DNA from: Phragmites australis
Lineage: Eukaryota > Streptophyta > Magnoliopsida > Poales > Poaceae
Assembly (NCBI RefSeq): GCF_958298935.1
Contig: NC_084927.1
Span: 15,280,001 to 15,344,000, forward strand
Length of the DNA: 64,000 bases
Reading direction: 5' to 3'
This document shows positions 10,984 through 22,532 of this stretch, piece by piece; the stretch's first letter is position 1; each line of letters begins with the position of its first letter. Under the pieces are notes generated by a model that saw nothing but the letters and a program-made list of their open reading frames with translations, was not told where the DNA came from and did no database searches. Made by a program: the position numbers and the translations under genes.

Positions 10984-12912
10984 ATGGATTCCCATAGTGC
11001 TCCACTTTTCGATAGCACAAACTTCCCTCGATAGAAAATTCTAATGACTTGTTATTTGCAAGCCCGAGGGTTAGATGTTTAGAGAGTCACCGAGGAAAGG
11101 ATGAGACCTCGCATCACAAAGGAGAAGCAATTAGATGCATTGGCCAAGAGTATCCTTTTATCATTTATATGTGTTGATGCATTTAATCGTGTTTATTCTC
11201 TCACTAATGCACATGATGTTTAGATTAGTCTCATTAAAGTACATAAAGGCACAAAGGATGTGTGCAATGAGAAATATCATGTGCTTGTTACTAAGCTCAA
11301 TGGCATCAAGCAATTATCACATGAAAGTGCTAATAATATGTACTCACGTTTGAATATTCTTGCCAATGAGATCAATGGGTTAGGTTTGATACCAATTGAA
11401 GATGATCAAGTGATAAGAAGAATACTTCAAACTCTTCTTCCAAATTTCAAGTTGATAGTCTCCATCATCTATGATAACAATGACATCAAGAAGATGACTC
11501 TAAGTCAAGTGCTCGACAAGATCACCGCCAATAAGATGTCAATGAATACGGGGGTGAAAGTTTCTTCCTCATCCGACACTAAGAACTTTGCTCTCACAAG
11601 TAAGCAAACTCAATTCCAACACATGAAGGCAAGGCTAAGGAGACAAGAACAAAAGTCAAGCTCAAGCGAAGATGATGGTGATCAAGATGAAGAGAACGAT
11701 GAAGAGGATGGTCAAAGCACATCAAGTGATGAAGAAATTAATCCTAAGATGGCCAAGCTCTTCTCAAAGTTAGAGAAGAACATGAAGAGGATCAATGGCA
11801 AGGTTGATCATCTATTGAAGACTTAGTCAACACAATTGAACATATCAAGAAGGAGAAGAAGAAGACCAAGAACAAGAGGGAGACAAGGCGAAGAACCAAG
11901 GCATTTGCAAGCACAGGAAGATAGGTGAGCAATGATGAAGAGTCAAGCTCAAGTGATGAAAGCTTCACCATCCTTCCATCCAAGAAAAGCTCTTCCTCAA
12001 GTTCTTCATCACACAAGTCATCATTGCGCAAATCATCTCACAAGTGCCTTATGGCCAAAGGTATGGATAGCGATGTAAGTGATGATGAATTCAATGAGGA
12101 TTCTCCTTCCTATGATGAACTCCTTCATTTGATCAATGAGAAACAAAGAGCCCTTAAGAAACAATCAAAAGAGCTTAAGAAATTCAATGCACTTAATGAC
12201 ATTCATGCTACCTTCTTTCTAATTATGAACAATTATTATGCAAATTCAATTTGCTAAACAAGTACATGAAGAGCTTAAAGCTAAATTTGAGTGCATTAAT
12301 CTTAAACTAAGGTCCCTTTGAAGCAATGTGCATCTCTATTTTATTTCAAGCCTAAGGTAGATGCTTCTACTTCTTGCAATGATTTAATTGATATATCATG
12401 CTCACCCCAATGCAATGAGAAATGCATTGAGAATATTTTTGTAGAACCATCTAATGACCTCATTGCACAAGAAAATGATGAGCTTAAGCAAGATGCAGAG
12501 AAGCTCAAGAAGGACTTGGCAAGACTAAAGGGCAAGAATCATGTCCAACCTCCTCAAGATAACCGTGTAACCATGGTAAAAAGCTTGTGGAGGGGTCTAC
12601 TGTGACATGCTTCAAATGCCATCAAGAAAGCCACAAGTCCTTCCAATGCAAATAAGTGAAGAAGGAGATCAAGGAGAAGAAGAAGATGACGAACCTCTCT
12701 AACAAAACATCCAACCTCTACACCAATCCCAACTACAGGCTCAAGACTAAGAGCAACCACTACAAGCTCAAGAAGAAAGACAATGGAAGGTGGTTGCACA
12801 CATGATTGGGAGAAATGATTGTAGATGTAACCAATCAATTTGGGTGACCAAGGAAGTCATCACCAACATGAAGGGCCCCAATCGGTTTGGGTTCCAAAGA
12901 AAAGTTGAAGCC
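10984..12912 (+). pseudogene. Copia-type gag of element 1
   Basis: ATG at 10984 opens a frame with three early TAG codons, at codons 17, 34 and 83. Element 2 has TGG at the first and third of these places, so these are Trp-to-stop changes. From 11260 to 11826 the frame is open and matches the copia gag (UBN2-like) core (YHVLVTKLNGIKQL, NEINGLGL, MTLSQVLDKI) followed by an acidic Ser/Glu-rich linker. After a frame change the gag tail continues in pieces at 11925-12257 and 12318-12605. A knuckle CFKCHQESHKSFQC sits at about 12601-12650 with the usual Gly replaced by Ser. It ends in a WVPK-like tail region. Confidence 0.85.
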
Positions 12913-14127
12913 TAAAGCGGCTATGGGGATTTGAAGACTTGGCTCATAAGATAAAGTGAAGGTTCAAGCAAAGATGCCAGTGTACAAGATGGGTGCATTA
13001 ATGAAGATTATGATCATCACATACCTAAATCTCCTTCCAAAGGTAAAACAGGTAAATGGTAGCTACACTTATGCTATTTTTTGCCACACTAGATCTAGTC
13101 TACTCATATTTGTTCGACAAGGTCATCCCGATCAGTCCCAGTGCACGCACCCTGCTACCAAACAGTTCTACCTTCTTAAACTAAAGATCGGGGAACTAGT
13201 GGACTCGCTCTCTTGCCACGCCTTTGACTCACGAACTTGAGTTAGACTCATTCACTATTGACTTCTTCTAGCTTATTTGTCTCATCTAGGATTATATATG
13301 CCAATTTCAATTTATTGCAATATATCTCACAAGTATTCAACACTTGTATGCACACACTTAGAGGAGTATATCCTATAGGTTGTGATTTTAAGACTAACAT
13401 GTATTTCTAGTGATATCTTTTACAGTTTCATGAAGCAATCAACAAGTCCCCAGAGGTATGTAATGCTTAAATGCTTCAATTGGTATCATTGTCAAATCTT
13501 TTATTCATTTAAGCTACCTCCATGCATAATATAGCTTAAACTTCATATCAAGACATATTGTCTAGTTGTGCATATGTTTCTTCCTTATTATATGTATGCA
13601 CACATATAGAGGAGTTTAGACTATATTATGTGAGTTTCATAAATTATAATCCATGTGCTTTCATAGCCTACAATTAGTATTATTCATTTATAGTGATATC
13701 CATACAATTGGTATCTTTTTATTGGATCATGATTTGTGAAGTCCTCTCCCATGAGCTCTAATATTTTTCCCTTGAGTTCAACATGTGTTTATAGCTCTTT
13801 TTGAGAGATCGTTGACCAAAGCAAGATGAAAGCACAATGAACAATGCGAGGAGATTGTAGAAACTAGCAAGATGTCTAGAAATACCAAAGTTGACAAAGG
13901 AGGAGAAGAAAAGATGCTAGACGGCTAGATTGACAAAAGAGAAGCTCTTGCATAGGTCGTCCAAGAGAGATAGTGGAAATAGAGAAAGAGAGAGCCACAA
14001 CAAAGGGGGACTAAGTGGTAAGAACATGCATCCAAGCAATGTGGTAAGACTTTGTGCTTGCTTATGATCTTTATATTTGATATCATTTATTATTGCCACT
14101 TACTTTGGTTGTGTTGTCATCAATCAC
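12913..14127 (+). other. Non-coding interior of copia element 1 between gag and 3' LTR
   Basis: About 1.2 kb where other copia elements would have pol. No open frame or enzyme motif is visible. It contains several copies of phrases such as acaattggtat and gtatgcacacat(at)taga, also present in element 2 at 21540-22100, so this sequence is conserved within the family although it codes for nothing recognisable. Confidence 0.7.
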
Positions 14128-14142
14128 CAAAAAGGGAGAGAT
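14128..14142 (+). other. Polypurine tract of copia element 1
   Basis: The purine run aaaaagggagaga followed by t immediately precedes the 3' LTR start at 14143. The same tract precedes the 3' LTR of element 2 at about 22520-22532. Confidence 0.8.
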
Positions 14143-15736
14143 TGTAGCAAAAATTGCCCTATTAGGCTATGATTGTGATTTTGGTGGTTAATGATAACAT
14201 AGACAATGTGACTAACATATTTGTCAAGAATATATGTTAGTAGGTCTCATGGATGCAATACATGAAGAAGCCACCACAGTCGGAACAAAGTTAGACTGAA
14301 TTGGAGAAGTCCTAGGAAGATTTGCCTCACCGGATCGTCCGGTGCTCTGGGTGTTGAACTCATTGGAGCATTTTTTTACAAAAAATGGAGAGGCCTAAAG
14401 ACCTCACCACAAGGTGCGGTGATCAGAGAAGATAACATTGGAGAATTTTGTCTAGAGAAGGTTGCAGCCATTGAAGTTGAAGATTAAAGCACCGGATGGT
14501 CCAGTGATCAATGTGTTGCACACACTGGATAATGAATAGTATAAAGAGGCAAAACAAAGTTCAACGCATCAAACGGTCTGGTGATTAAGGATGTGCACAC
14601 TAGACCATTATCTCCAGAGAGGGTTGCATTGGCTCTGTTGGATGAAGTCAACTCACCGGATAGTCCGGTGATGAAGTGATGTGCACCGGATGCTTTCACC
14701 GGAGCAATTTACACAGAGAAAAAGGAAATGCTCGGATGGCTCAGGATAACTCACCGGATAGTTTGGTAATAGAGATGAAGTATGCACCAAAGTGTTCGGT
14801 GTTCACGGAGGCTTGAGTGGGGGTTCAAACGGCTAGTTTGTGAGATTGTACTCACCAGATGATCCGGTGTTAGTACTATTATTCTCACCAGATCATCTGG
14901 TGTTAACAACTTTTCTGAGCTGTTGGATTAATGGCTAGTGCGCGGGTTTGAGGCTATAAATACCCCTCCACTCAGTCATTTGAAGGAGTGGCATATTGTT
15001 GGAGTTTAGAGGAAGCTCATACACACTTAAGAAGACATTCAAGCCACCAAAATGCTTAATGTGATTATCCAAGGTGATTAAGCATAAGATTAGTGAGTGA
15101 TTAGAACTTATAGGCCTAGAGAGAGTGTTGCTAGGAGATTGCTGCATAGAAAGTGGATCAAGGAGTAATCCAACCTTGTACCAAGTGGTAAGTCGGCACC
15201 TTGGAGTATTGGTGACTCGCCGGCAAGTTTGTTGACTCTCCGACTTGGTGTGGAGCGGTGACGAGAATCATGTACAGGGACGCAAAGACCCTTACCTTGG
15301 TGGCTCAAGCTTCGAAGTGATCACGACGGCAAGGAACCGGAAGAGAGTGGTGAGGCCTTGCCTTGGTAGCTTGGTGGCTCATCCGGGTTGATACATTGTC
15401 TTTGTGACTTGGTGGCTCAATAGCCATGATCGGATGCCAACCGGGAGCATATCCTTCATGGAGCTCCAATGTAGACTAGGGGTGGCATTCATACCATCGA
15501 TACAACGGGATAAAAATCACTTACACCAAGTTTGCTCTCTCTACCTCATTTACGTTTCCACATTTACCTTCTTAGATAGGTTGCAAGTGCTTTGGTCGGT
15601 AGAGTAGACACACTAGATAAACCTATAGCGCATCTAGATAGAATTTGATATAGGTTTATCTTGTGTTATTTTTGGAGCCAAAATAGTTCTAAGTGTCATA
15701 ATTCATCCCCCTCTTAGGACGTCACCGATCCCTTTA
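14143..15736 (+). repeat. 3' LTR of copia element 1
   Basis: It is 1594 bp, starts tgtagcaaaaattgccc and ends gatcccttta. It retains the segment missing from the 5' LTR, including a TATA box (ctataaata at about 14954-14962) and two further dyads (ccagatgatccggtgtta and ccagatcatctggtgtta near 14855-14905). Confidence 0.92.
14954..14962 (+). promoter_or_regulatory. TATA box in the 3' LTR of copia element 1
   Basis: ctataaata occurs downstream of the CCGG dyad array and is followed by cccctccactcagtc. The equivalents in element 2 are ctatagata (about 16851) and ctataaata (about 23322). The 5' LTR of element 1 has lost this box. Confidence 0.65.
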
Positions 15737-15741
15737 AAAAG

Positions 15742-16051
15742 AAATCCGGCTTTATGACTTAGATTATTGGTCAGATTTGGTGGTTCAACACATAATCGAT
15801 GTCATGCACATTGAGAAGAATGTGTGTGATAGCTTGATTGGTACGTTATTAGACATACCAGGCAAAACAAAGTATACACTCCAAGCACGTAAGGACCTAA
15901 AATGTTTAAAACATAGACAGGATCTACATCATGAAGATATGGAAGAAGGTGACAAATATCTTGGTTCTGTTTGCTACAGTGTTAGCAAGTAAGAGAAAAT
16001 TGCAATGTGCAAGTGTTTGCATCGAATCAAAGTTCCATCCGGTTACTCCGC
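15742..16051 (+). pseudogene. TNP2-like transposase, continuation of copy A
   Basis: The frame resumes after copia element 1 with a decayed DLDYW-type segment and the conserved HIIDVMHIEKNVCDSLIGTL, then IPGKTKYTL. An in-frame stop occurs near 15990. It is cut at 16051 by copia element 2, after tccgc. The same region exists again at about 24490-24806 (copy B) with about 87% identity over 247 aligned bases counted by eye (31 mismatches). Confidence 0.85.
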
Positions 16052-19000
16052 TGTAGCGAAAATGACCCTATTATGTCATGATTGTAATTTTGGTGATTAA
16101 TGACAATATAATCATTGGGAATAACATATTTGTTAGGAATATATGTTAGTATGTCTCATGGATGCAATACATGAAGATGCCACCATAGCTGGAACAAAGT
16201 TTGATTGAATTGAAGAAGTCCTAGAGAAATTGTTCTCACTGGATAGTCTGGTGCATAGGAGTTTGCAATCATCGGGGCATTTCTCAGAAAGATGGAAAAC
16301 TAAGTTGAAATCAGATTGTACTCACCGCAAGGTCCGATGCTCAAGAGATTGCACACACCAGAGTGTTTTCACTCAGAGGAGGAAATAAATGACTTCACCG
16401 AATAGTCCGGTGATCTGAGTATTTTACATAGTGAAGTATTTGTTCAAGAAAAGACTGCATCTATCGAAGACTGAAGATCAAAACACCAGAAGGTCTGGTG
16501 ATTAGATGATAGTGCACACCGGAGTATTTTCTAAAGAGTTTGCAAAGAGATGAAAAACAACACACTGAAAGGTCTGATGATCAGAAGATCTACACACTGG
16601 ACAGTTGAACAGTGAAAGAAGATGGCTTGGTCAGGCTCAGGACAACACACCAGATAGTCTAGTGATGGAAGTGAAGGATATACCAGATAATCCAGTGTTC
16701 AGAATGTATTTGAGTGGGGATTCAACAGCTAGATTCTAAAGCTGTACATACCGGATGGTCTGATGCTTGTACTACTACTGTCACCGGATCATCCGGTGTT
16801 CACAGTAAGTTTGAGCCGTTGGAGCAATGCCTAGTCCACGGGGTTAAGGCTATAGATAGCCCTCCACTTAGTCATTCAAAGCTGTTGGAGTCTAGAGAAA
16901 GCTCATACACAATTGAGAAGACATACAAGCCACCAAGGTTCTTAAAGTGATCATCCAAGGTGATTAAGCACAAGATTAGTGAGTGATTAGTGCTTATAGG
17001 CCTAGAGAGAAGTGTTGCTAGATGCTGCAACCTAGAGAGTATATCAAGGAGTGATCCAACCGTGTAACGAGAGGTACGTTGGTTCCTTAGAGTCTTGGTG
17101 ACTTGCGGGTAACTTGTTAACCCTCTGACTTCATGTGGAGCGGTGGCAAGAAGATTATGCGGGGACGCGGAGACCCTTGTCTTTTTTTTTACTAGAGCTC
17201 CGAAGTGAAGATAGCGTACAAGTGACTAGAAGAGAGGTTAGTGGTGAGACCTCACCTTGGTGGCTTGGTATCTCATTGTACTTAAGGCCTTGTCTTTGTG
17301 ACTTGGTAGCTCAAGAGCCATAACCGGAAGAGACTTAGCAACTAGGAGCATATCCTTTGTAGTGCTCCAACGTAGACTAGGGGTGGTTTGTGTGCCACCG
17401 ATACCTCTGGTATAAAAATATCTTGTGCCGAGTTTGTCTCTCTACCTTATTTACGTTTCTGCATTTACGTACTTGCAATTTACCTTGCTCGAGTAGGTTG
17501 CAATCCTCTTGAGTGGTAGAGTAGAGACACTAGATAAACTTAGAGCATAGTTAGATAAAAATTCACTACTACACAACACCCCTACTGGCTTTCGCTACCT
17601 ATTTCCGAACCATTAGTACGTAAGGGATAGTGAAAATCACACCCTTTCACTACCGGTTGTACAACCGACACTGAAGGTGGTTCCAGGAGCCAAAAAAAGA
17701 AACTAAGCTGGCTCGAAATCATGCCGGCTCAACTGTCGCCACCGTTGTTTCTGCCACCATCGTGTTTTTGAGCCCTCGTGCCCCTGCCATGCGAGCTCCA
17801 CCGTTGCCACAACAACTCGAAAAAGAAAAATCAACACCTTAAACAGATGAACTCATTTGCCCCCTATTGTTCAAATCGAACATAAAAATCATGCATTATC
17901 TATACATATACAGAAGGCAACAAGCAAACATGAACATGACACAATTTGTATAAAAAAATATTGAGTGTTGCAGCATCAACAGACTCCTGAATGTACTCGA
18001 TAGCATCAGAGATCATCGTCGCCCTACCGTCCTATATATCCTAGAAAGAATCACAAAATTAATTTGTGATGAATATAACAAATAGATTGAGCAAATGGCA
18101 ACCGACGTGTATCTTTTTTATGGTTGGGTATGAGGAGCATGAGGGCAGTGTACTTCTCAGTGAGCCTTAGCCAGCGCTGCTTCTCCTTCTTCTCGATGAT
18201 GTTGGTCAGCCTGCCATGAAAGCCACCACCCAGCGCATGGCTCCATTTCCTGCCGCCAGTGACCCATGGTGGTGCCTTGGCTTATCTGCTCCTCTGCCTC
18301 CCGTGCCATTGCTCCCTCATTGCAGCGTCTCCGTCTCCACTTCCTATGTCGGTGACCCTATCCACTTCAGCCTCCGCGAATGGAGGTGGTGGTGGGGTTG
18401 AGGGCAAACTAACGGCAGGAGAGAGGCAGCAGCAGCAGAGGGAGCGGCAGGAGCTGCGGGTGATGGACTAGAAAGAGGAGGTGCAGGACTGGCTCATCCA
18501 TGATCCAGCGTGGCAGAGGAAGAAGGCTCCAAAGAGGATGTGGTAGGAGGAGCTCAACCTCGACCTCCTTGCCGAGCTCGGTCCACAGTGGGAGGCTCAT
18601 GCATGTCTCCATGGAACCAATCAGACTCGTCGTCGATGGCGCCAAACATGAGTGCCCCAAACCTTGTCCCGCGGAGGTACAGCTCGGCCGTGGCTCGCCG
18701 CCCCCTGTGACACACGAGTGGGGCTATCGCACTAGGGTCCTCGGGTGGTAGGTGGTGACAGGAGGTGGTGGCCATGCGTGAGGGGCCAAGAGGTGGAGGT
18801 AGGCGCCTAGGAGGCCAGTGAGAGAGGAGCGAGGCCGGTGGGGAGATAAGGTTGAGAGAGAGAGCCAGATGTGGATGGATAAGGTAGAGAAAGAGCTAGA
18901 TGTGAAGATAATTAAGGCAAAGAGAAAGTCGGATGTGAAGTTTTGTGAGCCAAAAGCAGACTAGAATGAAATTTCGGATCCAGGCACTTCTTCACTGTCG

Positions 19001-19308
19001 GTTGGTACTATAATTCAGTAGTGAAGGGCATCACTACCGGCTCAATTTATTAGCCAATAGTGATTCCCCTTGTCACTATTGGTTCGAAAGCCATATTGGT
19101 TGATTTTTCTCGCAAGGCGTATGGACTGGCAGTAAAGCACCATCACTGTCGGCTCATTAGGAACCGGTAGTGATGAGCCGACATATATGGCCGATTTTGT
19201 AGTAGTGATTGAGATAGTTTTATCTTGTGAAATTTTTGGATCCATTAGTTTCTAAGTGTCCTAATTCACTCTCCTTTCCCCTCTCTTAGAACGTCACTGA
19301 TCCTTACA
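16052..19308 (+). repeat. 5' LTR of copia element 2 (contains a small CACTA)
   Basis: Starts tgtagcgaaaatgaccc and ends tccttaca. Without the insert at 17564-19207 and its duplication it is about 1610 bp, matching the 1594-bp LTR of element 1. Imperfect caccgga/tccggtg dyads recur between about 16230 and 16800. A TATA-like ctatagata lies near 16851. Confidence 0.88.
17564..19207. mobile_element. Non-autonomous CACTA element with GC-rich interior
   Basis: Left end CACTACTACACAACACC at 17564, right end GATTTTGTAGTAGTG ending at 19207, and a 3-bp duplication ATT at 17561-17563 and 19208-19210. Subterminal motifs (tcactaccggttg, cactaccggctcaa, aaccggtagtgatgagc) repeat at both ends. The middle, about 18170-18800, is much more GC-rich than the ends and has runs of codon-like sequence on both strands but no convincing gene. 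It could be captured host exon sequence (Pack-CACTA). Confidence 0.9.
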
Positions 19309-19310
19309 AT

Positions 19311-19322
19311 TGGTATCAGAGA
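19311..19322 (+). other. Primer-binding site of copia element 2
   Basis: TGGTATCAGAGA starts two bases after the 5' LTR and matches the initiator tRNA-Met complement except at the last base. Confidence 0.85.
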
Positions 19323-19466
19323 TAGGGCTCACATTTAGCTATACAATTAGTGTTAGAATCTCACACCTTTTACAAGGTTTCGCCAATTCAAATGGCATTT
19401 GAGCCTTAGTCTGATTGTGATCGGTTAGACTTCACCACCTAGTGAGTTGTGACGTCCGACATCAGG

Positions 19467-21191
19467 ATGGATTCCCATAGTGCTCCACTTTTTGATGGTA
19501 CAAATTTCCAACATTGGAAAATTCCAATGACTTGTTATTTTCAAGATAAAGATTTAGATGTTTAGATAATCACCGAAGAAGAGGTGAGACCATGTGTCAC
19601 CAACAAGTAGAGGCAATTAGATGTATTGGCAAAGATATTGGCAAAGAGTATCATTTTATCATCTTTATGTGTTGATGCATTTAATCGTATTTATCCTCTC
19701 ACCAATGCACATTATATTTGGACTAGTCTCATTGAAATACATGAAGACATAAAGATGTGCACAATAAAAAATATCATGTGCTAGTAACTAAGCTCAATGG
19801 CATCGAACAACTACTCCATGAAAATGCTGATGACATGTACTCACGTTTCAATATTCTTGTCAATGAGATCAATGGGCTAGGTTTGACGCAAATTGAATAT
19901 GATCAAGTGGTGAGAAGAATACTTCAAGCTCTTCTTCCAGAGTACAAGCTAATCGTCTTCATCATCTATATTAACCATGACATGAGCAAGATGACTCTAA
20001 GCCAAGTTCTAGGCAAGATCACCGCTCATGAGATGATCATGAACATAGGGGTTGAAGGTTCTACCTCATCCGATGCTAAAAACCTTACCCTCACAAGCAA
20101 GCAAGCACCATGTTCACATATGTTCACTCATGAGATGAGGAGACAAGAGCAAGAGTCAAGCTCAAGTGAAGATAATGATGATGAAGAAGATGAGAACGAT
20201 GAAGAAGATGAGCAAAGCACTTCAAGTAATGAAGAGATTGATCACAAGATGGTCAAGCTCATGTCACAAGTGGAGAAAAACTTCAAGAGGATCAATGTCA
20301 AGATTGATCATCCAATCTCCTTAAAAACTTGGTTAAAACAATTGATCATATCAAAAAAGAGAAGAAGACCAAGAACAAGATGGAAACAAGAGGAAGAATC
20401 AAAGCATTTGCAAGCATGGAAAGATGGGTGAGTCAAGATGAACATTAAAGCTCAAGTGATGAGAGTCTCATCATCAACTCCTCCAAGAGAAGCTCTTCCG
20501 TCATCATCACACAAGTCGTCATCGCGCAAGTTATCGCGTAAGTGGCTTATGGTCAAAGGTATGGAAAGTAATGTAAGTGATGATGAATCTGGTAAGGATT
20601 CACCTCTCAAGAAGAACTTCTTGATTTGAATAATTAGCAACAAAGGGTCCTAAAGAAACAATCTAAAGAATTAAAGAAATTCAATGCCCTTAATGATATT
20701 CATGCTACATTTGTTTCTAATTATGCACAATTATTAAGAAAATTTAATTTGCTAAATAAGTAGCATGAAGAGCTTAAGGATAAATTTGAGTGCATTGAAT
20801 CTCAACCTAAGGCCCCTTTGAAACAATCTACATCACTCTTTAATTTCAAGATAACCATACTACCATGATGAAGAAACTTGCGAAGGGGTCCACCGTGACA
20901 TGCTTCAAGTGTCATCAAGAAGGTCACAAGTCCTTTCAATGCAAGAAAGTTAAGAACGAGAACAAGGAGAAAAACAAGATGGCGAACCTCTCCACCTCCA
21001 ACATCTACACCATGCCCAACTACAAAAACCAAGAGAACCACTACAAGCTCAAGAAAAAGAAAAATAGAAAAGTGGTTGCACATATAGTTGGGAGAAATGA
21101 CTGTGGGTGAAACCAACCCATTTGGGTGCACAAGGAAGTCATCGTCATCATGAAGGGGCTCCAATTAGTTTGGGTTCTAAAGAAGACTCAA
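19467..21191 (+). pseudogene. Copia-type gag of element 2
   Basis: ATG at 19467 begins the same protein as in element 1 (MDSHSAPLFDGTN) and keeps Trp where element 1 has two of its stops. A stop occurs at the DV-stop-II position, another near 19606, and a small deletion near 19750 shifts the frame. The main open part is 19757-20431, with the gag core and the acidic linker EDNDDEEDENDEEDEQ. A later piece (20865-21110) has an intact CCHC knuckle CFKCHQEGHKSFQC followed by a Lys-rich tail. A gag-only product would package RNA; this copy is broken. Confidence 0.85.
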
Positions 21192-22517
21192 AGTCCATAA
21201 GTCGGCTCGGGGATTTGGAGATTTGGCTCACAAGATGAAGTGAAGATTCAAGCAAAGAAGTTAAGTGTACAAGATTAGGCATATTAATGAAGATCATAAT
21301 CATCATATACTCAAATTCCCATCCAAAGGTAAATAAGGCAAGGGTACAATACACTAAATCCTCTAAATTGATGAATTCACTTATCTTCTCTAGGATTGCG
21401 CTCTCAATTCAATTTATTGCAATGCCTAGTATAGGTTTTTCATATGTTATGTTGCTTATATTTCTCTCTTTCTTATGAGCAACCTACATGATTTATTAGT
21501 TACATGGCACTAGTTCTACAATTGGTATTCTTTATGTGCCACAAAACAATCTGTAGGGTATCTTCCCCATTATTATCAATAACAAGTGCATATCTCTCAT
21601 AAGTATTCAACATTTGTATGCGCACATTTAGGTGGGGTATATACTATGGGTTGTGATTTTGAGACTAACATGTGCTTCAAGTAATATAATTTATAGTCTC
21701 CTGAAGTGATCAACAAGTCTCCGAAGGTATGTAATGCTTAAAGGCTTTAATTAGTATAATTGTCAATTCATTTCTACATAAACTACCTCCATGTATGATA
21801 TGGTTTAAACTTCCTACCTCTACTTATTCTCTAGTTGTGCATATATTGATACATTCCTTCAAGTGGTATTCACAAGTGGGTCTCATTATATGTATGCACA
21901 CATATAGAGGGAGTTTAGATTATATCATGTGAGTTTCATGAATTATGATCATTGTTTGTCTTTTTCAATTGATATCAATGCCTCCTATCTTTACAATTGG
22001 TATATCTTGTCAATTGGTATCAATTCCTCATAAATCTTCATAAGTGGTATTATTCATATGGATTATATTTTATGAAGCTCTCTCTCAGATGCTCTAATAT
22101 TTTCCCTTGAATTCAACATGTGTTTATAGTCATTTTTGATATTGTTGACAAAGGGGAAGAATTTTAAGACCAAAGCAAGATGCAACAACTATTTTGAGTA
22201 GATTATTGATAAAGGGAGATGCATCTCGGGTTGACAAAGGTGAAGAAACTCTGGCATGGATTGATCAAGGGAGATAGTGGCAACAGAGAAAAAAGAAGAA
22301 TTACCTAAATGGCAGCTACAACTAAAAGGGGGACATAATCTTGAGGAAAATTGTAGCAAAAAGGAAGATATAATGTTGGTAAAAACATGATTGTTCTTAC
22401 AATTGGTATCATAATTTGTTCTTACCATATATCCAAGCAAAGAGATATGGTCTTGTGAACTTTTGAAGTCAATTGATATCATTTGCCTCTTGCTTTGGTT
22501 GTGTTGTCATCAATCAC
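21192..22517 (+). other. Non-coding interior of copia element 2
   Basis: No pol domain or long frame. It parallels the same interval in element 1 and is rich in copies of caattggtat(c). The polypurine tract aaaaagggagagat follows at about 22519-22532. Confidence 0.7.
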
Positions 22518-22532
22518 TAAAAAGGGAGAGAT

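Larger units (their letters stand above)
9625..15736 (+). mobile_element. Gag-only Ty1/copia-type LTR retrotransposon (element 1)
   Basis: Both ends and both flanks are defined. The 5' LTR is 9625-10826 and the 3' LTR 14143-15736, with a 5-bp target duplication AAAAG at 9620-9624 and 15737-15741. The uninterrupted sequence (ttcaaaaagaaatc) survives in the second CACTA copy near 24488, confirming the site. The primer site matches initiator tRNA-Met and a purine tract precedes the 3' LTR. The 3.3-kb interior encodes only a gag of the SIRE/Maximus style; I find no protease, integrase, reverse transcriptase or YVDD motif. The element would need enzymes from a relative. Confidence 0.92.

Noticed and set aside
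18216..18775. A host gene inside the small CACTA element
   Set aside because: GC-rich frames exist on both strands, but none has a coherent start, domain or splice structure; reported only as possible captured sequence.
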